From NCBI GenBank assembly GCA_016787755.1, contig JAEUUA010000026.1:124001-188000 (forward strand): a stretch of 64,000 bases of DNA, written 5' to 3'. This DNA is from Cyclobacteriaceae bacterium (lineage in GTDB: Bacteria > Bacteroidota > Bacteroidia > Cytophagales > Cyclobacteriaceae). The stretch's first letter is position 1. Each line of letters starts with the position of its first letter. Positions 18,611-27,394 of this stretch are shown one piece after another. Below the pieces are notes generated by a model. It was not told where the DNA came from. It saw only the letters and a program-made list of their open reading frames with translations, and ran no database searches. Position numbers and translations under genes: made by a program.

Positions 18611-18784
18611 ATGGATCGTTTTAAAAAGGTATTTAGAACACTTGGGCTAATCCTACTGATCATTCTGGCTTTATCAGGAATAGGAATTGCCCCACCAAAG
18701 ACCAGAGAGTTATTTACCGATAAAGAAGTAACCATCGAACTTGTTGAAGGAAAGAAAGATGGTTCCGAAGAAAGTAAAACATGA
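18611..18784 (+). CDS. Small single-pass membrane protein (57 residues)
   Basis: Short ORF with ATG at 18611: MDRFKKVFRTLG, a hydrophobic helix LILLIILALSGIGI (residues 13-26), then APPKTRELFTDKEVTIELVE and a charged tail ending DGSEESKT. The basic N-terminus, one transmembrane helix and charged C-terminus look like a real small membrane protein. I recognise no family. It is bracketed by two copies of one hairpin repeat. Confidence 0.55.
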   Translation: MDRFKKVFRTLGLILLIILALSGIGIAPPKTRELFTDKEVTIELVEGKKDGSEESKT

Positions 18785-18795
18785 AAATAGTTTTT

Positions 18796-18827
18796 GGTGT
18801 CTGACCGCTAAGAAGTGGTCTTGACGG
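18796..18827. repeat. Hairpin repeat, copy B
   Basis: GGTGTCTGACCGCT, an AAGA loop and AGTGGTCTTGACGG. The outer arms are the same as in copy A. The inner stem has changed on both sides and still pairs, with one G-U, indicating selection for the fold or a shared origin. Confidence 0.55.
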
Positions 18828-19008
18828 AATTTCAATGAGAGTAAGCTTTCAAAATATATTCATCTGCCGATTAAACCTTGATGATGATTGCTACTCTAAT
18901 CAGGTCCTTCAACTAGCTGACGTTGAAAGTTTCTTACTTTTATTTGCTTCAGTTTTAAACTTCGCTCGGCCGTTCTCCTCTAAGTCTTGAAACCAACTTA
19001 ACAAGACT

Positions 19009-19881
19009 ATGAAAACAACACACATTAAAAACTTGCTACAGGCAATGAGCAGTAATCTAAATATACTCTTCATTGGCCTTTCATTAACGCTTCTGGTATC
19101 GTGTAACAATGATGACACAATTCCAGACTTCTCTTCAGAAGATATTGAAGATGCGAATATGGATGTTATGGAAGACTCTTATTTTGATGATGGTGACGAC
19201 CTCGTAAGCGAAGCTTTCACCAGTTCCGATCAGGATTTAAGTGGTGGACGTGTAAGCACAGATGACCGATTAATTTGCGCTACTCTAACCCGCACGGGAT
19301 CAAAATCAAATGGAAGTCTTAGAGTTGACTTTGGTGATGGATGCACCGGCCCTAACGGAAATATCCGTGCTGGTGCTATTGTAGTAACTCATACCGGAGA
19401 CTGGCGCAATGCGGGTTCGAGATGGATCTTCTCGTATGAAAATTACTCGGTGAACGGAGTTAAGTTAGAAGGTGAAAGAACGGTAACCATCGTTAGCACT
19501 TCTGATTCATTGGTTGTTTCTGACATAACGCTTGTTGGCGGAAAAATTACCTGGCCCGATGGTCGCGTAGCAACTCGCGAGGTAAAACGCAGACGCGAGC
19601 ATGAACGCCATGAAAATCATTTACTGGATCGCTTGATTATTTATGGAACTGCAAGCGGCACTTTCTGCAACGGTCGTGGGTATTCAATTGAAATTCTTGA
19701 ACGATTAATCTACCGAAGAGTATGTGGAGTGCAAGGAGTTATCATTCCGGTAAGCGGTGTTAAGTTAATAAAGCATGGACAACGTGAACTTACCGTTGAC
19801 TATGGGAATGGAACGTGCGACAACATTGTTCTTCTTACCAACAAAAATGGGCAATCGCACCGCTATGAAGTGAAGAAGTAA
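19009..19881 (+). CDS. Hypothetical surface lipoprotein
   Basis: 290-residue predicted lipoprotein. LTLLVSC gives a lipobox with Cys at residue 32; an internal Met13 (19045) would give a more typical 20-residue signal. The mature N-terminus is very acidic (DDTIPDFSSEDIEDANMD), typical of surface-exposed Bacteroidota lipoproteins, and the remainder is beta-rich with RVDFGDGCTGPNG and a Cys-containing C-terminus. I recognise no functional domain. It is a single-gene unit with a strong terminator directly after it. Confidence 0.75.
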   Translation: MKTTHIKNLLQAMSSNLNILFIGLSLTLLVSCNNDDTIPDFSSEDIEDANMDVMEDSYFDDGDDLVSEAFTSSDQDLSGGRVSTDDRLICATLTRTGSKSNGSLRVDFGDGCTGPNGNIRAGAIVVTHTGDWRNAGSRWIFSYENYSVNGVKLEGERTVTIVSTSDSLVVSDITLVGGKITWPDGRVATREVKRRREHERHENHLLDRLIIYGTASGTFCNGRGYSIEILERLIYRRVCGVQGVIIPVSGVKLIKHGQRELTVDYGNGTCDNIVLLTNKNGQSHRYEVKK

Positions 19882-19897
19882 GATTGGTGATGAGCTT

Positions 19898-19935
19898 AAG
19901 AAGTCCGCCTTCTCAGGCGGACTTCTTATTTTATT
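19898..19935 (+). terminator. Rho-independent terminator
   Basis: AAGAAGTCCGCC and GGCGGACTTCTT form a perfect 12-bp stem around TTCTCA, followed by ATTTTATT. It closes the lipoprotein gene. Confidence 0.85.
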
Positions 19936-19974
19936 GAATGAAACTTTCGTTAACAAGCTTCATGTGATATGACT

Positions 19975-20526
19975 TTAAATCAATTTATCTGCCATCAAAT
20001 ATTTTGTTGGAACATTTTCTGTCAGCCAAACTCCGTTGTCTGAAAAATAGAACTCGAAATTGTCATTATACATTTGTTCAGCAAGAATTTTAAATACAAA
20101 AGGTTTACCGTGTCTTTGACCAACTTTGGTTGCAGTTTCAATGTCGTTGCTCAAATGGACATGTTGTCTCTTTCTTTTTTCAAGTCCGATTTCTAAAATA
20201 GATTGAACAGATTTTTCGCCTGTACCGTGAAACAAAATTTCTGGTGGTTGCTGATTTGCATAACCTAATTCAACTCCTATTGAATGCCCTTGACTTGCTC
20301 TGATTTTGTCAAAGGTACTATTAAACACAAAGCGTTTTTTTGAGTTTGTCGCGACAATATGATTTAGAATTTCATTGTTAATCCTTATGCCATATTTATT
20401 CGACTTTTCAATTAAGCTATCAACTTCAGTCCAACCATTTTCATCTAATTCAATTCCAATAATTTCAGGTTTGTGTCGTAAAATACAACTTAGAAACTTG
20501 CTAATTTTAATTTCGGTATTACTCAT
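19975..20526 (-). CDS. kptA: RNA 2'-phosphotransferase (Tpt1/KptA family)
   Basis: KptA/Tpt1 enzymes move an internal RNA 2'-phosphate to NAD+, yielding ADP-ribose 1'',2''-cyclic phosphate. In fungi this ends tRNA splicing; the bacterial substrate is uncertain. The 183-residue protein has normal length and the hallmark motifs: SKFLSCILRHKPE with the catalytic Arg-His, ENGWTEVDSL, the Arg in RASQGHS, LFHGT and HVHLSND. It lies alone in an accessory-looking stretch followed by about 500 bp of non-coding DNA, consistent with a mobile or patchily distributed gene. Confidence 0.92.
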   Translation of the reverse strand: MSNTEIKISKFLSCILRHKPEIIGIELDENGWTEVDSLIEKSNKYGIRINNEILNHIVATNSKKRFVFNSTFDKIRASQGHSIGVELGYANQQPPEILFHGTGEKSVQSILEIGLEKRKRQHVHLSNDIETATKVGQRHGKPFVFKILAEQMYNDNFEFYFSDNGVWLTENVPTKYLMADKLI

Positions 20527-21018
20527 AAGTGTTTCCTTCCGTTGTTAAGTTTTCTAATCTACGTGAAGTCACATAATTTGACCAGCAATGGTAATCCATT
20601 GGACCTTCAATAGGAAAAAAGCCCACGTCCGAAAATTATCGAATTTTCAGCTTATTATTTCAGGAGTTCCTTCAATTTAGGACGCGCCTAGCGCTTAGGT
20701 ATACACCTCTGCCTGTAATTACTTACATTTTTGTTCCACGTTGCTAACGAAATTTAATAGCACCCGCATTTTGATAGCAATTGTTAGGGCAGGGGCGTCT
20801 CATTCGTCATTTGTGTCCCAAAGTGCTTTTGTGAAGATATCAAAGGTCCGGTCACTGAATATACTGACTTGCCAATTATTTTCTTAATCTGAAATCCCTT
20901 CTTTAAAGAAATCCAGCAGCACAATGTCGCAGGGTTCCTCACTATTTGCAAGCATAAAGATTTGAATTACTAATTCAGTTAATCAGCGTTCGGCCTGGCA
21001 AAATCCATCTGCCTTACT
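20527..21018. other. 492-bp intergenic region with decayed repeats
   Basis: No convincing ORF. It contains CTAAC/GTTAG arms about 40 bases apart (20743-20787), vaguely like an attC site. At 20910-20954 it holds a diverged copy of the sequence at 21817-21861; I count 38 of 45 matching bases. The rest shows nothing I can name. Confidence 0.5.
20910..20954 (+). repeat. Direct repeat, left copy flanking the DUF4386 gene
   Basis: Begins AATCCAGCAGCAC and ends CTATTTGCAAGCA. It matches 21817-21861 at about 38 of 45 positions in the same orientation. The hairpin arms retained in the right copy are degraded here. Confidence 0.5.
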
Positions 21019-21717
21019 CTATCCATTCTTGGTAAAATCAATATTTTCATTCGAAGTTCTTATTCCGTAAAACAATAAGTATCCAACGATCCAGAACTCC
21101 CCCACGGTAGCCGGAATTACCAAGATATCGACCAGGATACTGGTTATCCCAGCGTATTTAAGAAACGTACTGAGCAGGTAACCCATGCCCCCGATGATTA
21201 ACGTAAAGCCCAACCAGCGCGGCATCCGATTAGACGATACTATGATATAACCCATCGGTATTAGCCAAAGCCCAAAGAAAAGGCTACCTACACCCCAGGC
21301 ATTTTTCATCAGTAGTCCTAGTAGGTTAATCAATATCACCTTGTCTTCAATTGACTGAATAGAAGACGCTACCTCAAGAGACGCGCCCATTGAAATCGCA
21401 CTCACCATAATCATTGCTGAATTCATCATTCCCCATATTGCTAGCGCCCAGGCGACCCACCCATTGATATCTTTAAACAACTTATAAAACCAAACTGCCG
21501 TCAGTGCCTGCGAAACAATAATCAGCAGTTCAAACACAAGACGGGCGCGAGCGATTGACTCTTTTGATGTTAAGTTTTCCAGCGTAATGGCTGGATCTGC
21601 AACATATATCTTAGGATGAAGAATCATGAAACCTAACATTCCGGTAATAGCGAGGAGCAAATAAAATATTCCTGTAATTCGAGCCGTCTCCACTTGATTT
21701 TTGTATATAGGATCCAT
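21019..21717 (-). CDS. DUF4386 family integral membrane protein
   Basis: 232-residue protein with six predicted transmembrane helices. The opening (TARITGIFYLLLAITGMLGF) and the later pattern of hydrophobic helices with RMPRWLGFTLIIGGMGYL are typical of DUF4386. Function unknown. It lies between two related 45-bp repeats, separate from any operon. Confidence 0.8.
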   Translation of the reverse strand: MDPIYKNQVETARITGIFYLLLAITGMLGFMILHPKIYVADPAITLENLTSKESIARARLVFELLIIVSQALTAVWFYKLFKDINGWVAWALAIWGMMNSAMIMVSAISMGASLEVASSIQSIEDKVILINLLGLLMKNAWGVGSLFFGLWLIPMGYIIVSSNRMPRWLGFTLIIGGMGYLLSTFLKYAGITSILVDILVIPATVGEFWIVGYLLFYGIRTSNENIDFTKNG

Positions 21718-21816
21718 GTTTATGTTGTTATGATTTCAACCAGATTGTGCTATAGAAAGAGACGGTTCAATTGATAACTATGTTACATACAGAATTTATT
21801 CTTAACAAAAGAAAAA

Positions 21817-21861
21817 ATCCCGCAGCACCATGCCACGGGATTCCTCTCTATTTGCAAGCAG
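21817..21861 (-). terminator. ahcY terminator within the right repeat copy
   Basis: On the minus strand AATCCCG, a 13-base loop and CGGGATT followed by TTTTC form a plausible terminator about 115-160 bases after the ahcY stop. The same sequence is the right copy of the repeat at 20910-20954. Between it and ahcY, CTTCTCC-AAA-GGAGAAG (21909-21925) forms another hairpin. Confidence 0.5.
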
Positions 21862-21973
21862 AGAGAACCTCACCCCTAACCCTCTACCTCATCCGACCTT
21901 TGGCCACCTTCTCCAAAGGAGAAGGGAAACGGTCTGAAGTTTTTTTGGAGAGGGGAACGAGTTCAGTATTTAT

Positions 21974-23281
21974 TTAATAACGATAGTAATCTGGTTTGAA
22001 AGGTCCTTGTTGACTTACACCAATATACTTCGCTTGTTCAGGTGAAAGTTCATCCAACTCAACACCAATTTTCTTAAGGTGCAAACGAGCTACTTTTTCA
22101 TCCAAATGTTTCGGCAACATGTATACTTCGTTCTTATACTTGTCTGTATTATTCCAAAGTTCTAATTGCGCCAACGTTTGGTTTGTAAAGGAGTTAGACA
22201 TTACAAATGACGGGTGGCCCGTAGCACACCCTAAATTTACTAAGCGACCTTCCGCTAAAAGAAGAACTTGATTCCCGCTCTTTAATGTATACAAATCCAC
22301 CTGAGGTTTAATTTCATCACGTGTGGCATTCTTCTTCAACCAGGCAACATCAATCTCGTTATCGAAATGACCTATGTTACAAACAATGGTTTTATCTTTC
22401 ATCATCTCAAAATGACGACCCAGCACAATTCCGAAGTTACCCGTTGTGGTTACAACAATGTCGGCCTCTTTTACGGCCGTATCCATTTTCTTAACTGCAA
22501 ATCCATCCATAGCCGCTTGTAATGCGCAGATCGGATCAATCTCAGTAATAATTACACGCGCGCCCGCGCCACGCAACGAAGCCGCAGAACCTTTACCCAC
22601 ATCTCCATACCCGGCAACAACAGCCACCTTTCCGGCCATCATCACATCAGTAGCTCTACGGATCGCATCTACCAATGATTCTTTACAACCATACTTGTTA
22701 TCAAACTTTGACTTCGTTACTGAATCGTTAATGTTAATCGCTGGCAATGGCAGTGTACCTGCCTGCTGACGCTCTACCAAGCGATGAACCCCTGTAGTAG
22801 TTTCTTCAGAAATTCCACGAATTCCTTTTACCAATTCCGGATAGCGATCCAACACCATGTTGGTTAAGTCTCCACCATCATCCAAAATCATATTCAAAGG
22901 CTTGCCGTCTTTAAAGGCATGCAACGTCTGTTCAATACACCAGTCAAACTCTTGCTCATTCATACCTTTCCAGGCAAATACCGGAATACCCGCTTTTGCA
23001 ATAGCAGCGGCAGCATGATCTTGTGTTGAGAAGATATTACAGGATGACCAGGTAACTTCAGCACCCAATTCAATCAGGGTTTCGATAAGCACGGCAGTTT
23101 GAATTGTCATGTGAAGACAGCCGGCAATACGGGCATCTCTCAATGGTTTTTTAGCACCAAATTCTTCACGAAGAGCCATTAAGCCCGGCATTTCTGCTTC
23201 TGCTAATTTGATCTCTTTACGGCCCCATTCGGCCAATGAAATGTCTTTAACTTTAAATTTTGCTGTTTCTGTTACGGTCAT
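21974..23281 (-). CDS. ahcY: Adenosylhomocysteinase (SAH hydrolase)
   Basis: NAD+-dependent cytoplasmic enzyme that splits S-adenosylhomocysteine into adenosine and homocysteine, relieving inhibition of methyltransferases. The 435-residue product has the substrate region CLHMTIQTAVLIETL, the NAD-binding GYGDVGKGSAASL and the C-terminal QGPFKPDYYRY that completes the cofactor site of the neighbouring subunit. An open frame runs 16 codons further upstream, but family alignment favours the ATG at 23281 (MTVTETAKFKVKD). An intact promoter -7 box lies about 50 bases upstream. Confidence 0.96.
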   Translation of the reverse strand: MTVTETAKFKVKDISLAEWGRKEIKLAEAEMPGLMALREEFGAKKPLRDARIAGCLHMTIQTAVLIETLIELGAEVTWSSCNIFSTQDHAAAAIAKAGIPVFAWKGMNEQEFDWCIEQTLHAFKDGKPLNMILDDGGDLTNMVLDRYPELVKGIRGISEETTTGVHRLVERQQAGTLPLPAININDSVTKSKFDNKYGCKESLVDAIRRATDVMMAGKVAVVAGYGDVGKGSAASLRGAGARVIITEIDPICALQAAMDGFAVKKMDTAVKEADIVVTTTGNFGIVLGRHFEMMKDKTIVCNIGHFDNEIDVAWLKKNATRDEIKPQVDLYTLKSGNQVLLLAEGRLVNLGCATGHPSFVMSNSFTNQTLAQLELWNNTDKYKNEVYMLPKHLDEKVARLHLKKIGVELDELSPEQAKYIGVSQQGPFKPDYYRY

Positions 23282-23326
23282 GTTGTAAAATTTTCGAGTT
23301 TTTAAACTGCCACCTGGCAGGAAGGG

Positions 23327-23334
23327 CAAAGGTA
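23327..23334 (-). promoter_or_regulatory. Candidate -7 box of ahcY (TACCTTTG)
   Basis: Exact TAnnTTTG match on the minus strand, 45 bases before the ahcY start. No -33 element at the ideal spacing. A small palindrome, CTGCCACCTGGCAG (23308-23321), lies just downstream of it and could be an operator. Confidence 0.4.
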
Positions 23335-23465
23335 AGATAAAGCTTCAAGAATTACCATCTCAAATTAATCTTATCCATGTGTAACTGACTGATTGGTAAG
23401 TCTGTAATTAATGTGTTGAACTATTTTCTACTGTACCCGTGTTAACCTTAAAAATTTGAAAGCAA

Positions 23466-24155
23466 ATGAAGCCCAAAATTAAAGTTGATATAGTTTCTGA
23501 TGTGGTATGCCCGTGGTGTTATATCGGCAAACGAAGGATTGAAGGTGCTATGAGTGAATTAACTGATGAATTCGAATTTGAAGTATCTTATCTGCCTTTT
23601 GAGCTGAATCCATCCACACCTAAAGAAGGATTTAATCAGAAAGAATATTTGGCAAAGAAATTTGGTAGTGAAGAGCGTTACCGAGAACTCACAAACTACG
23701 TAAAGGCTACGGCTGCTGAGGAGGGTTTAGCATTTGATTTCGATAAACAAAGAAAATCGCCTAACACGCGCGATATGCATCGCATTATTTGGTTTGCGAA
23801 GCAAGACGGAAAACAATTAGCCATCAAAGAAGCTTTTATGAAAGCCTATTTTGAAGATGGTGTTGATCTCACCAAAAGAGAAAATCTTGTTACAATCAGT
23901 AAATCAGTGGGACTTGATGCAGAAAAAGTTTCTTCATTGCTTGATTCTGAAGAGGGATTGGCAGAAGTCATTTTAGAAGAAGAGAATAACATTCAACGGG
24001 GCATTAACGGAGTACCCTATTATATCATCAATAATCAATACGGAATTTCAGGGGCGCAACCGAAAGACACATTCATTAAAGCACTAACCCACATTGGTAA
24101 TGAAGCAGTTACTTCGGAAGATGAAGCCTGCACTGTGGATGGTTCGGATTGTTGA
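23466..24155 (+). CDS. DsbA family oxidoreductase (FrnE-like)
   Basis: Cytoplasmic thioredoxin-fold protein of 229 residues with the redox motif CPWC in VSDVVCPWCYIGKRRIEGAM and the cis-proline loop NGVPYYIINNQYGISGAQP. This is the FrnE/2-hydroxychromene-2-carboxylate-isomerase-like branch of DsbA. There is no signal peptide, unlike periplasmic DsbA. An additional Cys pair near the C-terminus (ACTVDGSDC) is seen in some FrnE proteins that respond to oxidative stress. Exact role unknown. Confidence 0.9.
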   Translation: MKPKIKVDIVSDVVCPWCYIGKRRIEGAMSELTDEFEFEVSYLPFELNPSTPKEGFNQKEYLAKKFGSEERYRELTNYVKATAAEEGLAFDFDKQRKSPNTRDMHRIIWFAKQDGKQLAIKEAFMKAYFEDGVDLTKRENLVTISKSVGLDAEKVSSLLDSEEGLAEVILEEENNIQRGINGVPYYIINNQYGISGAQPKDTFIKALTHIGNEAVTSEDEACTVDGSDC

Positions 24156-24193
24156 CCTCACCCATGCCTACCGGCAGATTCTGCAGTGAGAAC

Positions 24194-25567
24194 TTAAAAG
24201 GTTAATTTTAAATTAATAATCGGGTTTGCCAAACGTGGAAAGTTATTCGAGATAATTACTTTCTCTGGCTGAAGTTGTTTATTCACGAAATAATTTTCAG
24301 GCGTGGCTTTCATCGAAAATGAAACAGGCCTTCTGCCTGAACCACCCAGGTTAACTTTACTCTCAAGGTTTTTCATCTTATAAGAATGAAAAATTAATTG
24401 ATGGGTTAGCAAGGCTAATGCAGAGGGTACACCTATAATAACTGCAGGGGATTCCGATTCTGCAAGGGCAACTATTCCTAAGCCAATCAAGGCGGCCCCA
24501 CCACTGGATAAACTGATTGTACTTCCCTGCCTCTTACTTAAACTAATTCCTTTAACAGCTTTTTGCCCAAAGATTGTACCTGCTATTGCAGTAGCTGCCG
24601 GAATAAGTAAAAGTCCCGCTGAATTACCACTATCAAATGATTCAACTGCTGCGGTAAAACCAAGCCCGGTGGTTATCAGCGTAAGCGAACTAATCGCATC
24701 AACATCTCCTGATGTATAATTGTATTTCTTAGCAACCTGATTTCCTATTAGCAAGCCTCCAACCCCACCCGCCAGCAAAGTAGCCCCAATAAGATTGGCA
24801 TTATCTGGCTCTGTGGCCCCAAGTCCCAAAATTGCTATACCCGGCCCCAGAAAACCATAGTGGCGCATCATTTCAATATGACCTTCTGATACGGGCTTTC
24901 TCTTCTGCATTTGAAAAGCCACCTCCCCTAATGAAATACTTCCAATCGTAGAGAAAGCAAGCACAAGATCTCCGGTATTTTCCGAATCACCTCCCACCGC
25001 TAAGCCCAACGCAGCACCATATCCCAAGCCAAGAAATTTTCCCGTGTTGCCTGCTCGCATAGTGGCCTGCGAAATATTTTCATATTTCTTTGGATTAATT
25101 ATTGGGCCAAGCTGCCAAAGCCCGGCCATAATTAACGGAACCCCAACAGCAGCCGCTCCGTCCATACTAGTTACACCCGCTAATGCCGCACCGTAATAAA
25201 GCCCATAGGTTCCATTAAAGAATCGGTCACGGGGTCGTAACTCAAAATCATTTTCTTTTTCAGATTGTGCAGCTATTGCTTCCGTGTCCCACAGATTTTT
25301 CATCTGATCGTACTTTGCTTTTTCTGCCTCCGTCATGCGCTGATAGTACGTATCCAAGTACTTCTCATAATCCGCAAGGTAGGCTAGTTCGTTATCCGTC
25401 AGTGAATCACCCTTGGCTCGTTTATCAACTATTTTCTTATAGGTCTCTTTGTGCAATTCAACCCAATAGCCCCGGGCCGAATAAAGTTCCTGACCTAACG
25501 AAGTGAAGGTACCATGGAGGAAGATCATAACCAATAAAACTATTGAGGGTCTGATGTAGAATTTCAT
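24194..25567 (-). CDS. Exported hypothetical protein with hydrophobic Gly/Ala-rich body
   Basis: 457-residue protein with a signal peptide (PSIVLLVMIFLHGTFTSLGQ). A polar helical segment follows (about 30-105, rich in Lys/Glu/Tyr), then a long series of Gly/Ala-rich hydrophobic segments (for example GYGAALGLAVGG and ATLLAGGVGGLLIGNQVA) and a beta-like C-terminus. The repeating hydrophobic blocks could be membrane helices or a glycine-zipper-like integral outer-membrane region. I do not recognise a family, and its neighbours give no clue. Confidence 0.7.
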   Translation of the reverse strand: MKFYIRPSIVLLVMIFLHGTFTSLGQELYSARGYWVELHKETYKKIVDKRAKGDSLTDNELAYLADYEKYLDTYYQRMTEAEKAKYDQMKNLWDTEAIAAQSEKENDFELRPRDRFFNGTYGLYYGAALAGVTSMDGAAAVGVPLIMAGLWQLGPIINPKKYENISQATMRAGNTGKFLGLGYGAALGLAVGGDSENTGDLVLAFSTIGSISLGEVAFQMQKRKPVSEGHIEMMRHYGFLGPGIAILGLGATEPDNANLIGATLLAGGVGGLLIGNQVAKKYNYTSGDVDAISSLTLITTGLGFTAAVESFDSGNSAGLLLIPAATAIAGTIFGQKAVKGISLSKRQGSTISLSSGGAALIGLGIVALAESESPAVIIGVPSALALLTHQLIFHSYKMKNLESKVNLGGSGRRPVSFSMKATPENYFVNKQLQPEKVIISNNFPRLANPIINLKLTF

Positions 25568-25697
25568 AGTTGAAAATTGGCATACGAAAGTTACCGAATT
25601 ACCTAGGTAAATATAGTCGGATTTATGGATAGATGATCCTTATAACGCCTACAGATAAAAGCAGGAAACTCAGGCTTTCAAGCTGATGGAGTCTTAC

Positions 25698-27110
25698 TTA
25701 TGATTTAGGAACCGGCTTTTCATTTTGGTACCCAAGCAAGGTCATCATACTTGCACTGGTTTGTTCCTCAGCAAAAAGTTCGGTAGTAATCTCTCCGTCT
25801 TCATTACGGTTAATAAGCACATGCTTAGGTGCCGGTATCAAGCAATGCTGAATACCACCATAGCCACCGAGTGATTCCTGATAGGCTCCTGTGTGGAAGA
25901 ATCCAATGTACAAAGGCTCTTCATCGGTGATCATCGGCAAGAAAACTTCGCCCGTGTGCGATTCAGAATTATAATAGTCGTGGCTATCACAGGTAAGTCC
26001 CCCAATGTTTACTTTATGATAGGGATCATCCCACTTATTCAGCGAAAGCAAAATGTATTTTTGATTGAGTCCCCATACATCGGGCAAATGCGTAATGAAT
26101 GAACCATCAATCATATACCAAAGCTCTTTGTCATTTTGGAGTTTCTGATCTACCATCGAATACAACACGGCACCGCTCTCTCCTACCGTAAAACTTCCAA
26201 ACTCCGTGAAGATATTAGGTACTGGTACATTATTCTTTTCACAGATCCATTTTATATTTTCTACAATCTGTTCGATCATGTATTTATAATCAAACTGAAA
26301 AGTGAGTGAGGTCTTGATCGGGAACCCGCCTCCAATGTCAATTGAGTCTAGTGTATCGCAGATCTTTCTCATTTCGCAATACTTAAAAATAAATCGACTC
26401 AATTCACTCCAGTAGTAAGCGGTGTCCTTAATTCCTGTATTGATAAAGAAATGCAGCATTTTAAGTGAGGCTTTACTGCTGGGTTGAATCTTTTCTTTGT
26501 ACAATGGAATGATATCGCTATAGCGGATACCCAGCCGTGAAGTGTAAAATTCAAATTTTGGTTCTTCGTCAGCGGCTACCCGAATACCCACCTGATAAGG
26601 AGTATTAACATTTTGTTCGTACGTGTCAATTTCACTCAGGTTATCAAGAATAGGAATACAATTGAACCCATCATTCAATAAATCGGTGATGTACTCCTTA
26701 TACTTTGGCATTTTAAACCCATTGCAAAGAATGTAAGTCTCTTTCGAGATTTTCCCGCGCTCATACAACGAGCGGACTATCGGAATATCAAATGCCGATG
26801 AGGTTTCAATATGAATGTCGTTGTTTAACGCTTCCTCCAATACAAAATCATAATGCGAAGATTTTGTGCAATAGCAATACGTGTATTTGCCATTGTATTT
26901 AAAACGCTCAATCGCGTTATTGAAAGTAGCCTGCGCAAACCTGATGTTTTCACTAATGCGAGGCAGGTAGGTAATTTTCAGAGGGGTACCGTACTGTTTA
27001 ATAATATCCATCAAGGGAACATCGTTAAACAACAATTCGTGTTCGCGAACTTTAAATTCTTTCTGTGGAAATTCAAAAGTTTGCTCAATCAGTTCACGGT
27101 AGCTCTTCAT
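25698..27110 (-). CDS. speA: Arginine decarboxylase (PLP fold type III)
   Basis: PLP-dependent decarboxylase making agmatine from arginine, the first step of one route to polyamines. The 470-residue product has the alanine-racemase-like barrel with YCYCTKSSHYDFVLEEAL, containing the probable PLP lysine, SIDIGGGFPIKTS for phosphate binding, and the C-terminal TCDSHDYYNSE with the conserved Cys-Asp. Length and sequence fit the short Bacteroidota form rather than the roughly 630-residue proteobacterial SpeA. A closely related decarboxylase with another basic substrate cannot be excluded. Arginase is transcribed divergently 284 bases away, so both genes compete for arginine. Confidence 0.85.
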   Translation of the reverse strand: MKSYRELIEQTFEFPQKEFKVREHELLFNDVPLMDIIKQYGTPLKITYLPRISENIRFAQATFNNAIERFKYNGKYTYCYCTKSSHYDFVLEEALNNDIHIETSSAFDIPIVRSLYERGKISKETYILCNGFKMPKYKEYITDLLNDGFNCIPILDNLSEIDTYEQNVNTPYQVGIRVAADEEPKFEFYTSRLGIRYSDIIPLYKEKIQPSSKASLKMLHFFINTGIKDTAYYWSELSRFIFKYCEMRKICDTLDSIDIGGGFPIKTSLTFQFDYKYMIEQIVENIKWICEKNNVPVPNIFTEFGSFTVGESGAVLYSMVDQKLQNDKELWYMIDGSFITHLPDVWGLNQKYILLSLNKWDDPYHKVNIGGLTCDSHDYYNSESHTGEVFLPMITDEEPLYIGFFHTGAYQESLGGYGGIQHCLIPAPKHVLINRNEDGEITTELFAEEQTSASMMTLLGYQNEKPVPKS

Positions 27111-27289
27111 GGTTGATTACTCGTTGTTTTATTAACGGCTGCTGGTTTGAGCTGGAACGTAACAACGATCAACGATATAACCATCAACCTAAATTTGAGG
27201 TGCAATATTGAGATAAATTTGCCATCTTTACAACACATTTACAACCCCATGGTCAATCACGTTTCCCGCATGCATTTAGTCCCCGGTCG

Positions 27290-27314
27290 GTCGGGTCAGC
27301 ATGTTTTGCCCGAC
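27290..27314. promoter_or_regulatory. Hairpin between speA and the arginase gene
   Basis: GTCGGG and CCCGAC pair around a 13-base loop in the 284-bp divergent region, 81 bases before the arginase start. GC-rich against its surroundings. Function unknown. Confidence 0.3.
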
Positions 27315-27394
27315 TTCTGACGGCATTGCCCGGAGGGTCATTTGGCCCATTTTGTGAGAATCCAGTATTTCCTAAAGATTAATTATCCATTCCC

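Noticed and set aside
20743..20787. True integron attC site
   Set aside because: Core sites do not match RYYYAAC/GTRRRRY well, and no integrase is present; kept only as a weak observation.
24156..24193. Terminator between the DsbA-like gene and the converging gene
   Set aside because: CTCAC...GTGAG gives only a 5-bp stem without a T run.
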